Shown here: positions 52,467 to 59,542 of the stretch, piece by piece
Position numbering within the stretch: the stretch's first letter is position 1
Layout: each line of letters starts with the position of its first letter
Origin: Jannaschia sp. M317
GTDB lineage: Bacteria; Pseudomonadota; Alphaproteobacteria; Rhodobacterales; Rhodobacteraceae
Direction: 5' to 3'
Assembly: GCF_025141175.1 (NCBI RefSeq)
Contig: NZ_CP081160.1
Location: 7,675-71,674 of the forward strand
Length of the DNA: 64,000 nt
The notes under the pieces: generated by a model
Told to the model about the DNA's origin: nothing
Seen by the model: the letters and a program-made list of their open reading frames with translations, nothing else
Database searches by the model: none
Position numbers and translations under genes: made by a program

Positions 52467-52550
52467 TTTCAGTACCGTGCGCTGCGGACCCGATTCGCGC
52501 AACGGGTCACGGAACACCTGTAAATCAAGCCTTTTCTCAGGGGTTTGCCG

Positions 52551-52657
52551 CACCCGATCCGTAAGGGTTGGGTGGCCACCCGATCCGTAAGAGTACCCCA
52601 CCCAAGACGTAGGCTCAGATCACCCCGGACGTATGGCTTTGCCCCCGATCCGTAAGG
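52551..52657 (+). repeat. Tandem iteron array, about 22-bp period
   Basis: Copies begin at 52551 (CACCCGATCCGTAAGG), 52577 (one change at the end), 52599 and 52621 (degenerate, about 11 of 16 positions: CACCCAAGACGTAGGC, CACCCCGGACGTATGG) and 52642 (CCCCCGATCCGTAAGG). Steps are 26, 22, 22 and 21 bp, near two helical turns, as expected for Rep_3 binding sites. Confidence 0.8.
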
Positions 52658-52721
52658 GTTGGGGCGGCAAAGTATTGATCTCTATATGGTTTAGGCCAAG
52701 GAACAGAGAATCTTGAACAAG

Positions 52722-52739
52722 AACCCCAAGGGGGTTTTT
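52722..52739 (+). terminator. Rho-independent terminator-like hairpin upstream of parA1
   Basis: AACCCC-AAG-GGGGTT followed directly by TTT on the plus strand. It lies at the end of the AT-rich part of oriV, about 200 bp before parA1. It could end a short RNA from the origin or insulate the par operon. Confidence 0.55.
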
Positions 52740-52937
52740 CCTGTATGATTTTCGGGTTTCAGCGGTCTGTCGCAGACCGGACCGCACAATAACCGCCCGA
52801 CAGCCCCGCAGCTTGCGGACCTGACGGCCCCCCTGCCCGACTATCGGATATTTCGGGGGATTGCCCTGAATACCGCACTTGTCCTCTGAACCGGCACCCT
52901 TCATGATTCGATCACGCGGCCTGCAAAAGGATAGCCC

Positions 52938-54140
52938 ATGGACCTGCCCGTCACACCCGGCGTCGGACTGGAGGAGTTGGAGACGCTGGCCACCCGCGCC
53001 GCCACCGTCATCGAACGCCTGCGGTCCCGCGTCTATGCGCCCGGCACCGAAAAACGGCTGGAGCTGCAGTTCAACGTCCGGTCCGCGGCGGAAATGGTGG
53101 GCCGGACCGAAAAGGCGATCCGCGACGCCGAAGGCGACGGGCGCCTGCCTGAACCAGCCAAGGACCCGGCCACGAACCGCCGCACCGGATACAGCCTGGC
53201 CGAGGTGAACCGCATGCGCGAGGTGTTCGGCACCCTGCCCCACCGCGCACCGGACGACCCGGCAATGGTTCTGGCGGTCCAGAACTTCAAGGGTGGCGTC
53301 GCCAAGTCCACGCTGGTCACGCATATGGCGCAGTTCTTTGCCCTGCGCGGTTACCGTGTCTGCGTGATCGACTGCGACAGCCAGGCCTCGACCACGGCGA
53401 TCTTTGGCCTGAACCCCGATGTGGACGTCGATGAGGAGGAGGATACGCTTTACCCCTTCCTGCAACACGGCGGGCCCAAGACGCTGCACTATGCGTTGCG
53501 CGCGACCTATTGGCCGGGCATCGCGCTGATCCCCGCGAACCTGGGCCTTTATGATGCGGAGTACGAATTTGCCGCCCGCATGGCCCGCGACCCGGCCTTT
53601 GTGCTGGACCGGCTAAGGGACGGGATCGCCAGTATCAGTGACCAATTCGACATCATCCTGCTGGACCCGCCGCCCGCGCTCGGCATGATTTCCCTGTCGG
53701 TTCTGCGGGCCGCCGGCGCGTTGTTGATCCCGGCGCCGCCCAATAACGTCGACTTCGGCTCGACCGCGCATTTCCTCAAGATGATGGCCTCGACCCTGGG
53801 GGAAATCGCGCGGCACGGGGGCGCGCGGGACTATGCCTTCGTCAAGATCCTGGCGACCAAGATGAACGACCAGAAAAGCGCGCATGTCGCGATCAAGCGG
53901 ATGATGGATGCGGTCTTTCCATCCGACATGCTCCGCGCCACGTTGAAGGACAGCGCCGAAATCGACAACGCCACCGCGAACCTGTCGACCGTCTATGAGC
54001 TGACCGGCGCGCAAACCCGGACCGAGACCCACAAACGCTGCCGCGTGTATCTGGATGCGATCGGGCGTGAGCTGGAGATTGCGATCCGCAAGACCTGGCC
54101 CAGCCACCACGCCGCGCTCCGCAAGGAGGGAATCCTGTGA
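52938..54140 (+). CDS. parA: ParA partition ATPase 1 (large type, N-terminal HTH)
   Basis: 400 residues. The N-terminal region has an HTH-like segment (FNVRSAAEMVGRTEKAIRDAEGDGRLP, about 45-71), as in type Ia ParA proteins that also repress their operon. The ATPase core has a deviant Walker A KGGVAKST (about 118-125), DCDSQAS and ILLDPPPALG (Walker B). AAGGATA precedes the start. Overlaps parB1 by GTGA. Together with parS-like sites it segregates the plasmid. Confidence 0.92.
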   Translation: MDLPVTPGVGLEELETLATRAATVIERLRSRVYAPGTEKRLELQFNVRSAAEMVGRTEKAIRDAEGDGRLPEPAKDPATNRRTGYSLAEVNRMREVFGTLPHRAPDDPAMVLAVQNFKGGVAKSTLVTHMAQFFALRGYRVCVIDCDSQASTTAIFGLNPDVDVDEEEDTLYPFLQHGGPKTLHYALRATYWPGIALIPANLGLYDAEYEFAARMARDPAFVLDRLRDGIASISDQFDIILLDPPPALGMISLSVLRAAGALLIPAPPNNVDFGSTAHFLKMMASTLGEIARHGGARDYAFVKILATKMNDQKSAHVAIKRMMDAVFPSDMLRATLKDSAEIDNATANLSTVYELTGAQTRTETHKRCRVYLDAIGRELEIAIRKTWPSHHAALRKEGIL

Positions 54141-55084
54141 AGAAACATAGCCACCTCGACGACGTTCTGTCCGACCTCGACACGCCCGGCGATCAGGGGC
54201 GCGGGGGCGCGCGGTTCCTGTCGCGTCAGACCCGCGTTGCCGACCGCCTGTCTGGCGAGTTGGAGGAAAAGACGCTGCGCTGGATCGACCCAGGCCTGGC
54301 CCGCATGTGGGACCGCCACAACCGCGCCTATGACCTGCTGTCGGAGGACAATTGCCGCGACCTGATCGACGGTATCCGGTCCCAGGGCAAGCAGGAGTTT
54401 CCGGCCATCGTGCGCCGCACCGGCGATGCTGGCGTCCCCTACGAGGTGATCTGCGGGGCGCGGCGGCACTTTGCCGTCAGCTGGCTGCGGGCGCACAACT
54501 TTCCGCAAATGCGCTATCTGATCGAGGTGCGCGACCTGACGGACGAAGAGGCGTTCCGCCTGGCCGACATCGAGAACCGCGACCGCGAAGACATCTCGGA
54601 TTATGAACGCGCGGTCGATTACCTGGCCGCGTTGGAGCATTATTACGGCGGCTCGCAAAAGGACATGGCCGCCCGGTTGGAGGTAAGCCCGACGTGGCTG
54701 TCGCGTTATCTGCAACTGGCGCGATTGCCGTCCGACGTGGTCGCCGCCTTCGCCTCGATCCGCGACATCCGCGAATTGCACGCCCGCACGCTCAAGCCGC
54801 ATCTGGGCCGCCCGTCCGAGGCGCAGGCGATCCTGGCCGTGGCGCGGGACCTTGCGGGGCAGGGCTTGGATGCCGGGGCGGTCATGGCGCGGCTGAAGGC
54901 GGCGGTCGCGGCCCCCAAGGCCAAGGCCGCACCGGCCAGGATCTATCGCCGCGCGCCCGAGGAATCGGGCGTCACCGCCCGGCGCAAGGGGCGCAGCGTG
55001 ACGCTGGAATTCAAGGACACCCTGTCCAGGGCGGCGCTGGAGGCGGCGTTTGCCGCCTACCTGAAGGATCGCTTCGACGGCTGA
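54137..55084 (+). CDS. parB: ParB partition protein 1
   Basis: 315 residues. ParB/Spo0J N-domain with QEFPAIVRR and the CTP-binding ICGARRHFAV (a GxxRxxA variant), ENRDREDISDYERA, and a HTH (GGSQKDMAARLEVSPTWLSRYLQLA, about 173-197) for parS recognition. GTG start coupled to parA1. A 16-bp palindrome begins in its stop codon. C-terminal region (about 250-315) has no strong recognisable motif but fits the dimerisation domain. Confidence 0.92.
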   Translation: MKKHSHLDDVLSDLDTPGDQGRGGARFLSRQTRVADRLSGELEEKTLRWIDPGLARMWDRHNRAYDLLSEDNCRDLIDGIRSQGKQEFPAIVRRTGDAGVPYEVICGARRHFAVSWLRAHNFPQMRYLIEVRDLTDEEAFRLADIENRDREDISDYERAVDYLAALEHYYGGSQKDMAARLEVSPTWLSRYLQLARLPSDVVAAFASIRDIRELHARTLKPHLGRPSEAQAILAVARDLAGQGLDAGAVMARLKAAVAAPKAKAAPARIYRRAPEESGVTARRKGRSVTLEFKDTLSRAALEAAFAAYLKDRFDG

Positions 55085-55099
55085 TTGCCAATTGGCAAT
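55084..55099. other. parS-like site 1 (right of parB1)
   Basis: Perfect palindrome ATTGCCAATTGGCAAT directly at the parB1 stop. Identical to the core of the site at 51319-51336; the surrounding block CGGCTGATTGCCAATTGGCA is also the same. Together they frame the Rep_3/parAB1 module. Confidence 0.7.
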
Positions 55100-55181
55100 T
55101 CGGGTGGAAAGTGTTTCGCACCAGATAGTTGGCGACCATCAGGCTGGCGGGCAATGGGGGGCAGTCCCCGCGCGCAAGCGC

Positions 55182-55604
55182 CTATTCGATCACGCCCTTC
55201 TTGATGATGATATTGCCATAAAGACGCCGCTCACCGGTTTGGGCGATGGCGAAACACTGTCGCGCGCGGGCGTAGAAGGCAAAGCGTTCCAGCGGTGTGA
55301 TCACAGGCCCGCCAACGGCATCGACCTCGGCCTGAAAGGCGGCGACCGCTTCGGGCAGGGTGTCGGGGTCGCCGACCACGGCCATCGACAGGGCATTGGC
55401 CTCGTCGAACTGATCCAGCGGAAACAATGTCAGGACCGCGCGCAGCACCTGCACCGCATCGCAGCCATCCATGCGGATCACCCGGTCGTGGGTGCCATGG
55501 CCGGGAAAGTTCGCATCCACGATCGCCAGTTCGTCGCCGTGGCCCATCTGGGCCAGCACGTGCAGCAGGTCAGGCGGAAGGATGGGGTCGATGCCGATAA
55601 GCAT
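55182..55604 (-). CDS. RbsD/FucU-family sugar mutarotase
   Basis: 140 residues. MLIGIDPILPPDLLHVLAQMGHGDELAIVDANFPG is the characteristic N-terminus of FucU-type mutarotases, with the catalytic His in GHGDE. YGNIIIKKG at the C-terminus is also typical. Speeds anomer exchange of fucose, galactose or ribose after import. The ATG at 55604 has GGAGA eight bases upstream; the longer frame is not family-like. It lies alone between two plasmid modules and could serve the CUT2 pathway elsewhere in the window. Expected to form decamers, as in FucU. Confidence 0.87.
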   Translation of the reverse strand: MLIGIDPILPPDLLHVLAQMGHGDELAIVDANFPGHGTHDRVIRMDGCDAVQVLRAVLTLFPLDQFDEANALSMAVVGDPDTLPEAVAAFQAEVDAVGGPVITPLERFAFYARARQCFAIAQTGERRLYGNIIIKKGVIE

Positions 55605-55742
55605 GGCGGTCTCCGATGTGGGGGCGAGGGAAGTGCCGGTCGCGGGGCAGTCTAGGCGGATCGGGGGCGATGCCAAGGGGCGTGCGGATCGGGGGTCTGG
55701 GCCGCCTTGGGTCGGGCGAACAGCACATTTGACGCCGGAGCC

Positions 55743-55757
55743 GATGATATACTATCC
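55743..55757. promoter_or_regulatory. Shared promoter/operator-like element
   Basis: GATGATATACTATCC, with TTGACG 8 bp upstream, matches GATAATATACTATCC plus TTGACG in front of the CUT1 binding-protein gene. The near-identity suggests that the same regulator or the same promoter type controls both. Confidence 0.45.
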
Positions 55758-55856
55758 ACGACAGCGGAGAGAGCACGGCAGATCAGGACAGATGTCGAGG
55801 ATCGCAACCGCCCCGGCGTGCCGGGGCCGATCAATGCCGTGCCGGAGGGATACGAG

Positions 55857-55934
55857 ATGCGCCGAGATGCCAAAGTGATCGGCGCGACGCCCGGGCCGCA
55901 GAACGGCCTGCCGACCTGTCAGGCCAAGGCGTGA
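55857..55934 (+). CDS. Possible 25-residue leader peptide
   Basis: ATG at 55857 with GGAGGG seven bases upstream; stop at 55932-55934, four bases before the CoA-transferase ATG. The peptide (MRRDAKVIGATPGPQNG...) resembles nothing recognised. A chance frame is possible; the strong ribosome site and the tight placement argue for translation coupled to the next gene. Confidence 0.3.
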   Translation: MRRDAKVIGATPGPQNGLPTCQAKA

Positions 55935-55938
55935 CGCG

Positions 55939-57126
55939 ATGACGGGGCCATTGTCCGGGCTGCTGGTCGTCGACCTGAGCCAGTTTCTGGCCGGGCCCTA
56001 TGCGGCCCTGCGGCTGCAGGATCTGGGCGCCCGCGTGATCAAGATCGAACGTCCCGACGGCGGCGACCTGACCCGGCAGCTGTACCTGTCGGACACGATG
56101 ATCGACGGCGAATCGACCATCTTCCACGCGATCAACCGCGGCAAGGAAAGCCTGTCGCTGGATCTCAAGCAGCCCGAGGGGCAGGCGGCGTTGCGCCAGC
56201 TGATCGCGCGGGCCGATGTGGTGATGCAGAACTTTCGACCCGGCGTGATCGCGCGGTTGAACCTGGATTACGACAGCGTCGCCGCGATCAAGCCCGATGT
56301 CGTCTACGGGTCCATTTCCGGGTATGGGACCACGGGGGAATGGGCGCATCTGCCGGGTCAGGATCTGCTGGCGCAGGCGCGCAGCGGGGTCATGTGGCTG
56401 AACGGCAGCGCCGAGGACGGGCCGGTGCCCTTTGGCCTGGCGGTGGCGGACATGTTTGCCGGTGCCAACCTGGCGCAGGGGATTCTGGCGGCACTGGTGC
56501 GGCGCGGGCTGGACGGGACCGGTGCCCATGTGGAGACGTCGCTGTTGGAGGCGATGGTCGATTTCCAGTTCGAGGTCCTGTCCACCCATCTCAACGATGG
56601 CGGGCGCCCGCCGCAGCGGTCGTCGTTCCGGTCGGCGCATGTGGGGTTGTCGGCGCCCTACGGGGTCTATCCCACGACCAACGGGTTTCTCGCCATTGCG
56701 ATGTCATCCCTGGCGGCCTTGGCGGATCTGCTGGACCTGGCCGAGTTGCGGCCCTTTGCCGAGGATCGGTCGACCTGGTTTGCGCAGCGCGACGCGATCA
56801 AGCGGGTTCTGGCGACGCGGCTGGCATCGCGCACGACCGAGGACTGGCTGTCGATCCTGGAACCGGCCGGGATCTGGTGCGCCAAGGTGATGACCTGGCC
56901 CGAATTGCTGCAAACCCAGGCGTTTCAGGATCTGGACCTGTTGCAGCGGGTCGAAAGCGGTCTGGGCACCTCGCTGCAGTTCACCCGCTCTCCTATCCGG
57001 GTGGATGGACAGCGGGGCCGCAGCCTGGTGCCGGGACCGGCCATCGGGGCCGACAATGCGCGCCTGGCGGAGGAATTCGGGCTGTCGCTGGGCCCAGGCG
57101 ACCGGGCGCGTGCCCAGTCGGGATAG
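55939..57126 (+). CDS. Class III CoA-transferase (CaiB/BaiF/Frc family)
   Basis: 395 residues. LSGLLVVDLSQFLAGPYAALRLQDLGARVIKIERP is the family start. The catalytic Asp sits in the PGQDLLAQARSGVM context (about residues 138-151), and GISGYG-like (GSISGYGTTG) and FGLAVADMFAG segments follow. Moves CoA between carboxylic acids, often oxalate, carnitine, mesaconate or aromatic acids. Stands alone between two plasmid replication modules, with a promoter element shared with the CUT1 sugar-acid operon. The C-terminus is convergent with the DnaA-like gene, 25 bp apart. Confidence 0.9.
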   Translation: MTGPLSGLLVVDLSQFLAGPYAALRLQDLGARVIKIERPDGGDLTRQLYLSDTMIDGESTIFHAINRGKESLSLDLKQPEGQAALRQLIARADVVMQNFRPGVIARLNLDYDSVAAIKPDVVYGSISGYGTTGEWAHLPGQDLLAQARSGVMWLNGSAEDGPVPFGLAVADMFAGANLAQGILAALVRRGLDGTGAHVETSLLEAMVDFQFEVLSTHLNDGGRPPQRSSFRSAHVGLSAPYGVYPTTNGFLAIAMSSLAALADLLDLAELRPFAEDRSTWFAQRDAIKRVLATRLASRTTEDWLSILEPAGIWCAKVMTWPELLQTQAFQDLDLLQRVESGLGTSLQFTRSPIRVDGQRGRSLVPGPAIGADNARLAEEFGLSLGPGDRARAQSG

Positions 57127-57151
57127 CGGCGCGCGGTCGTCTCGTTCAAAG

Positions 57152-57841
57152 TCAGTCCAGCAGGGCGATCTCGTGCCCGTCGGGGCGTCCGGCGGCCTGT
57201 AGCCGGGCCATCAGATGCGTGCGGATGTAGGTGCCGTGAAAGCGCGAGGGCGCGCGCAGGCACAGGCGGTCCCCGTCCCCGGTGACGTCAATCAGGGGCG
57301 CGAACCAGACCGCGAACAACGCGGGGTCTTCGGCTTGCAGACGCGCCGCGACCCGGGCCCAGGCCCCCTGCCCCGTCACTGGAAACGGCAGGATGGTCGG
57401 CCCGGCCTGGGGCGGTTGCGGGGCGGGATCCATGCGCGCGGCATAGTCCGGCCCGACCTGCGGCCAGATCGGCCGCGTCTCGGCCAGGATCGCGTCGAGG
57501 CCCAGACCGTAGCAGGCCACCCTGCCCCGCGCGGCTGGTCGTTTCAGCACCAGCCACCCCCGGTCCCGCAGCCGGGCCATCTCGCGTTTTACCGTGCGGG
57601 CGTCCACGGACCAAAGCGCGGCGATTTCTCTCTGCCCGGTCGTCAGGCTGTCGTCGGCCCAGTTGTAGCGCGCGGTCAGCAGCGTCACGAGGCGCAGCGC
57701 CAGCCGTCCGTCGTGACGACCGCCCGCGCATCCCCAGGCCCCCAAGGCTGTGATCACATCATACTTGAAGGATGCCGCCCCCCGTCCGGACACTCCGGTC
57801 ATGTGGCCGGGCGTGTCCGGTTTGCTTTGGCTCTGGCCCAT
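57152..57841 (-). CDS. DnaA-like plasmid replication initiator
   Basis: 229 residues. N-terminal winged helix-type segment (LTTGQREIAALWSVDARTVKREMARLRDRGWLVL, about 69-102). The C-terminal part (about 155-229) resembles the N-terminal domain of DnaA: AWARVAARLQAEDPALFAVWFAPLIDVTGDGDRLCLRAPSRFHGTYIRTHL. No AAA+ ATPase is present, so it is not chromosomal DnaA. The class is known as DnaA-like replicase of Rhodobacteraceae plasmids. The ATG at 57841 has GGAGGG upstream; a GTG at 57868 would add nine residues. Divergent from the second parAB, with a repeat-bearing origin between them. Confidence 0.78.
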   Translation of the reverse strand: MGQSQSKPDTPGHMTGVSGRGAASFKYDVITALGAWGCAGGRHDGRLALRLVTLLTARYNWADDSLTTGQREIAALWSVDARTVKREMARLRDRGWLVLKRPAARGRVACYGLGLDAILAETRPIWPQVGPDYAARMDPAPQPPQAGPTILPFPVTGQGAWARVAARLQAEDPALFAVWFAPLIDVTGDGDRLCLRAPSRFHGTYIRTHLMARLQAAGRPDGHEIALLD

Positions 57842-58001
57842 TGGGTCCCTCCGCCAGTCCTGCTGCACCTCAATCCACCGTTGTTCCGGCGGTTGTCCTG
57901 ATTTGCGTTGAGAAAGCCAAATCTGTCAAGGCCGCGTCCTGGCCCGGATCCGACAGGGGGAAAGAATCCGGTATGGATACGGTATAGGGGGACAGCCTGT
58001 C

Positions 58002-58068
58002 TGTCCCCTCATTCGCCCGAAATGTCCCCTCAAGATCCTGCGGGGGGCCGGGTCTGTCCCCTCAAGAT
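58002..58068 (+). repeat. Direct repeats TGTCCCCTCAAGAT (iteron candidates)
   Basis: Copies at 58002-58011 (first 10 bases), 58023-58036 and 58055-58068 (14 bases identical). The first is also the right arm of the inverted repeat at 57988-58008. Likely binding sites for the DnaA-like initiator. Confidence 0.6.
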
Positions 58069-58130
58069 AAGGGTCTTGGCGGGTGAACAGGGCCGGATCA
58101 ACCGAATCGGTGCCCGGCCCCCTGTGGCCA

Positions 58131-58146
58131 TTTCCCCGCAGGGAAT
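58131..58146. other. parS-like site 2a (imperfect)
   Basis: TTTCCCCGCAGGGAAT, 14 of 16 bases identical to the perfect palindrome TTTCCCCGCGGGGAAA found twice downstream. Lies about 95 bp before parA2. Confidence 0.5.
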
Positions 58147-58240
58147 GCGCGCAACGCTTTTCGACATCAATCCGGGATTTACGACTTTGTCAAATTCGGC
58201 GTATTCCGGAAACATAATCAGAATAACGTTGAGGCAGACC

Positions 58241-59542
58241 ATGCTGGACTATCGCGATCTACAGACGATGCGGGATGCGTCGTTGAAATTGCAGGGCTGG
58301 ATTCGCAAGCAGACCTTTTCACCCGGCAACGAAAAGACCCTCCGCCGGTTTTCATCCTGGGAGGTGGCGGAGCTGATCTTCAAGGTCAATCAGAACACCT
58401 TCCGGGGCCGTCTGGCCGCGGACCCGTCGCTGCCGTCCGGCGAGGTAGAGCCCGACGGGCGGCAACGGTGGTTTTCGCTGGAAGACGTGAACGAGCTGCG
58501 CCGCAAGATGAAGATCAACCGCAAGAGCCTGATGCCCGCGCGCCCGGCGGGCAAACGCGCGATCCGGATCGCGGTGTCGAACTTCAAGGGCGGCGCGGGC
58601 AAATCCACCACCGCCCTGCACCTGGCCCATGCCGCCGCGCTGGATGGCTACCGTGTTCTGTGCGTTGATTTCGATCCTCAGGCGACGCTGAGCCATTCCA
58701 TGGGCCTGAGTGACGTCAACGAAGAGCAGACGGTCTGGGGCATCCTGGCCCGTGACCTGATCCACGAAACCGCGCGCATGAACGCCGCCCCCCACGCGGC
58801 GGAATCGGGGCGCGAGGCGCCCAAGCGGCGTGTGCCCGCCTCGATCGCGGACACGGGTCTGGGGGACCTTCGGGTGGCGGATTTCATCCGGCCGACCTGC
58901 TGGTCGACGATCGACATCGTGCCCAGCTGCGCCAACGCGGCCTTTGTCGAGTTCGCCTCGGCCCAGTATCGCCACGTGAACCCGGACTGGTCGTTCTTTG
59001 CCGCCGTGTCCCGCTGGCTGGATGCCCTGCCCCGCGACGCCTACGACATGGTGATTTTCGACTGTCCGCCCGCCATCGGCTATCAGTCGATGAACGCGGT
59101 CTTTGCGGCGGATGTTCTCTATGTGCCGTCCGGTCCCGGGTATTGGGAATACGATTCGACCACCTCCTTTATCGGGCAGCTGTCCGAGGCGTTGGAGGAT
59201 CTGGTCGGGTTTGCCGGTTTCCCCGCGGGGAAATCCGGGTTCGGCAAGCAATTCCTGGACGTGCGGTTCCTGCTGACCCGGTATGAGCCGGGCAACGACC
59301 TGCACCGCGCCATGAAGGACGCGTTCCACAAGGTGTTCGGCGACCGCATGGCCGATCACGCCATCGAACACACCCGCGCGGTCGAGCAATCGGGCCGCTT
59401 TCTGTCGTCGGTCTATGAAATCGACTATCGTGACATGACGCGCGAAACCTGGCGGCGGGCAAGGTCCACCTTTGATGCCGCCTACGTGGAATTTCGGGAC
59501 ACTGTGCTGACCGCCTGGGACCAGATGGAGGACGACGCATGA
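58241..59542 (+). CDS. parA: ParA partition ATPase 2 (large type)
   Basis: 433 residues. N-terminal HTH-like segment (FSSWEVAELIFKVNQNTFRGRLAADP, about 36-61, then RQRWFSLEDVNELR) precedes the ATPase core with Walker A KGGAGKSTT (about 117-125), DFDPQATLSHSMG and VIFDCPPAIG (Walker B). Distinct from ParA1 in sequence, so not a recent duplication. The start at 58241 is chosen since the protein resembles other plasmid ParA proteins from there; a longer frame reaches 57908. A parS-like palindrome lies inside this gene (59218-59233). Overlaps parB2 by ATGA. Confidence 0.92.
   Translation: MLDYRDLQTMRDASLKLQGWIRKQTFSPGNEKTLRRFSSWEVAELIFKVNQNTFRGRLAADPSLPSGEVEPDGRQRWFSLEDVNELRRKMKINRKSLMPARPAGKRAIRIAVSNFKGGAGKSTTALHLAHAAALDGYRVLCVDFDPQATLSHSMGLSDVNEEQTVWGILARDLIHETARMNAAPHAAESGREAPKRRVPASIADTGLGDLRVADFIRPTCWSTIDIVPSCANAAFVEFASAQYRHVNPDWSFFAAVSRWLDALPRDAYDMVIFDCPPAIGYQSMNAVFAADVLYVPSGPGYWEYDSTTSFIGQLSEALEDLVGFAGFPAGKSGFGKQFLDVRFLLTRYEPGNDLHRAMKDAFHKVFGDRMADHAIEHTRAVEQSGRFLSSVYEIDYRDMTRETWRRARSTFDAAYVEFRDTVLTAWDQMEDDA
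59218..59233. other. parS-like site 2b, inside parA2
   Basis: Perfect 16-bp palindrome TTTCCCCGCGGGGAAA within the parA2 coding region (encoding FPAGK). Identical to the site after parB2. Confidence 0.6.

Larger units (their letters stand above)
52379..52937. other. Origin region (oriV) of the Rep_3 module
   Basis: 558-bp gene-free region between rep (minus) and parA1 (plus). It holds inverted iteron pieces at the rep start (52382-52404), an isolated iteron (52451-52466), a 22-bp-period iteron array (52551-52657), an AT-rich stretch (about 52668-52720, possible unwinding element) and a terminator-like hairpin (52722-52739). No additional gene is seen between it and parA1. Confidence 0.8.
55605..55938. 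promoter_or_regulatory. Intergenic region upstream of the CoA-transferase
   Basis: 334 bp between the divergent mutarotase and CoA-transferase. It holds TTGACG (55729-55734) and GATGATATACTATCC (55743-55757), the latter differing at one of 15 positions from 24834-24848 in front of the CUT1 operon. A 25-codon open frame with a good ribosome site follows (55857-55934). No other gene is visible. Confidence 0.55.
57842..58240. other. Putative origin region of the DnaA-like module
   Basis: 399 bp between the divergent initiator gene and parA2. It carries an inverted repeat GGGGACAG-CCTGT-CTGTCCCC (57988-58008), direct repeats TGTCCCCTCA(AGAT) at 58002, 58023 and 58055, a parS-like site (58131-58146) and an AT-rich stretch (about 58165-58230). 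An in-frame extension of parA2 runs through but is not needed for the protein. Confidence 0.7.

Noticed and set aside
51483..52564. Frames on both strands overlapping the rep gene
   Set aside because: They lack motifs; the Rep_3 frame is supported by two winged-helix segments and adjacent iterons.
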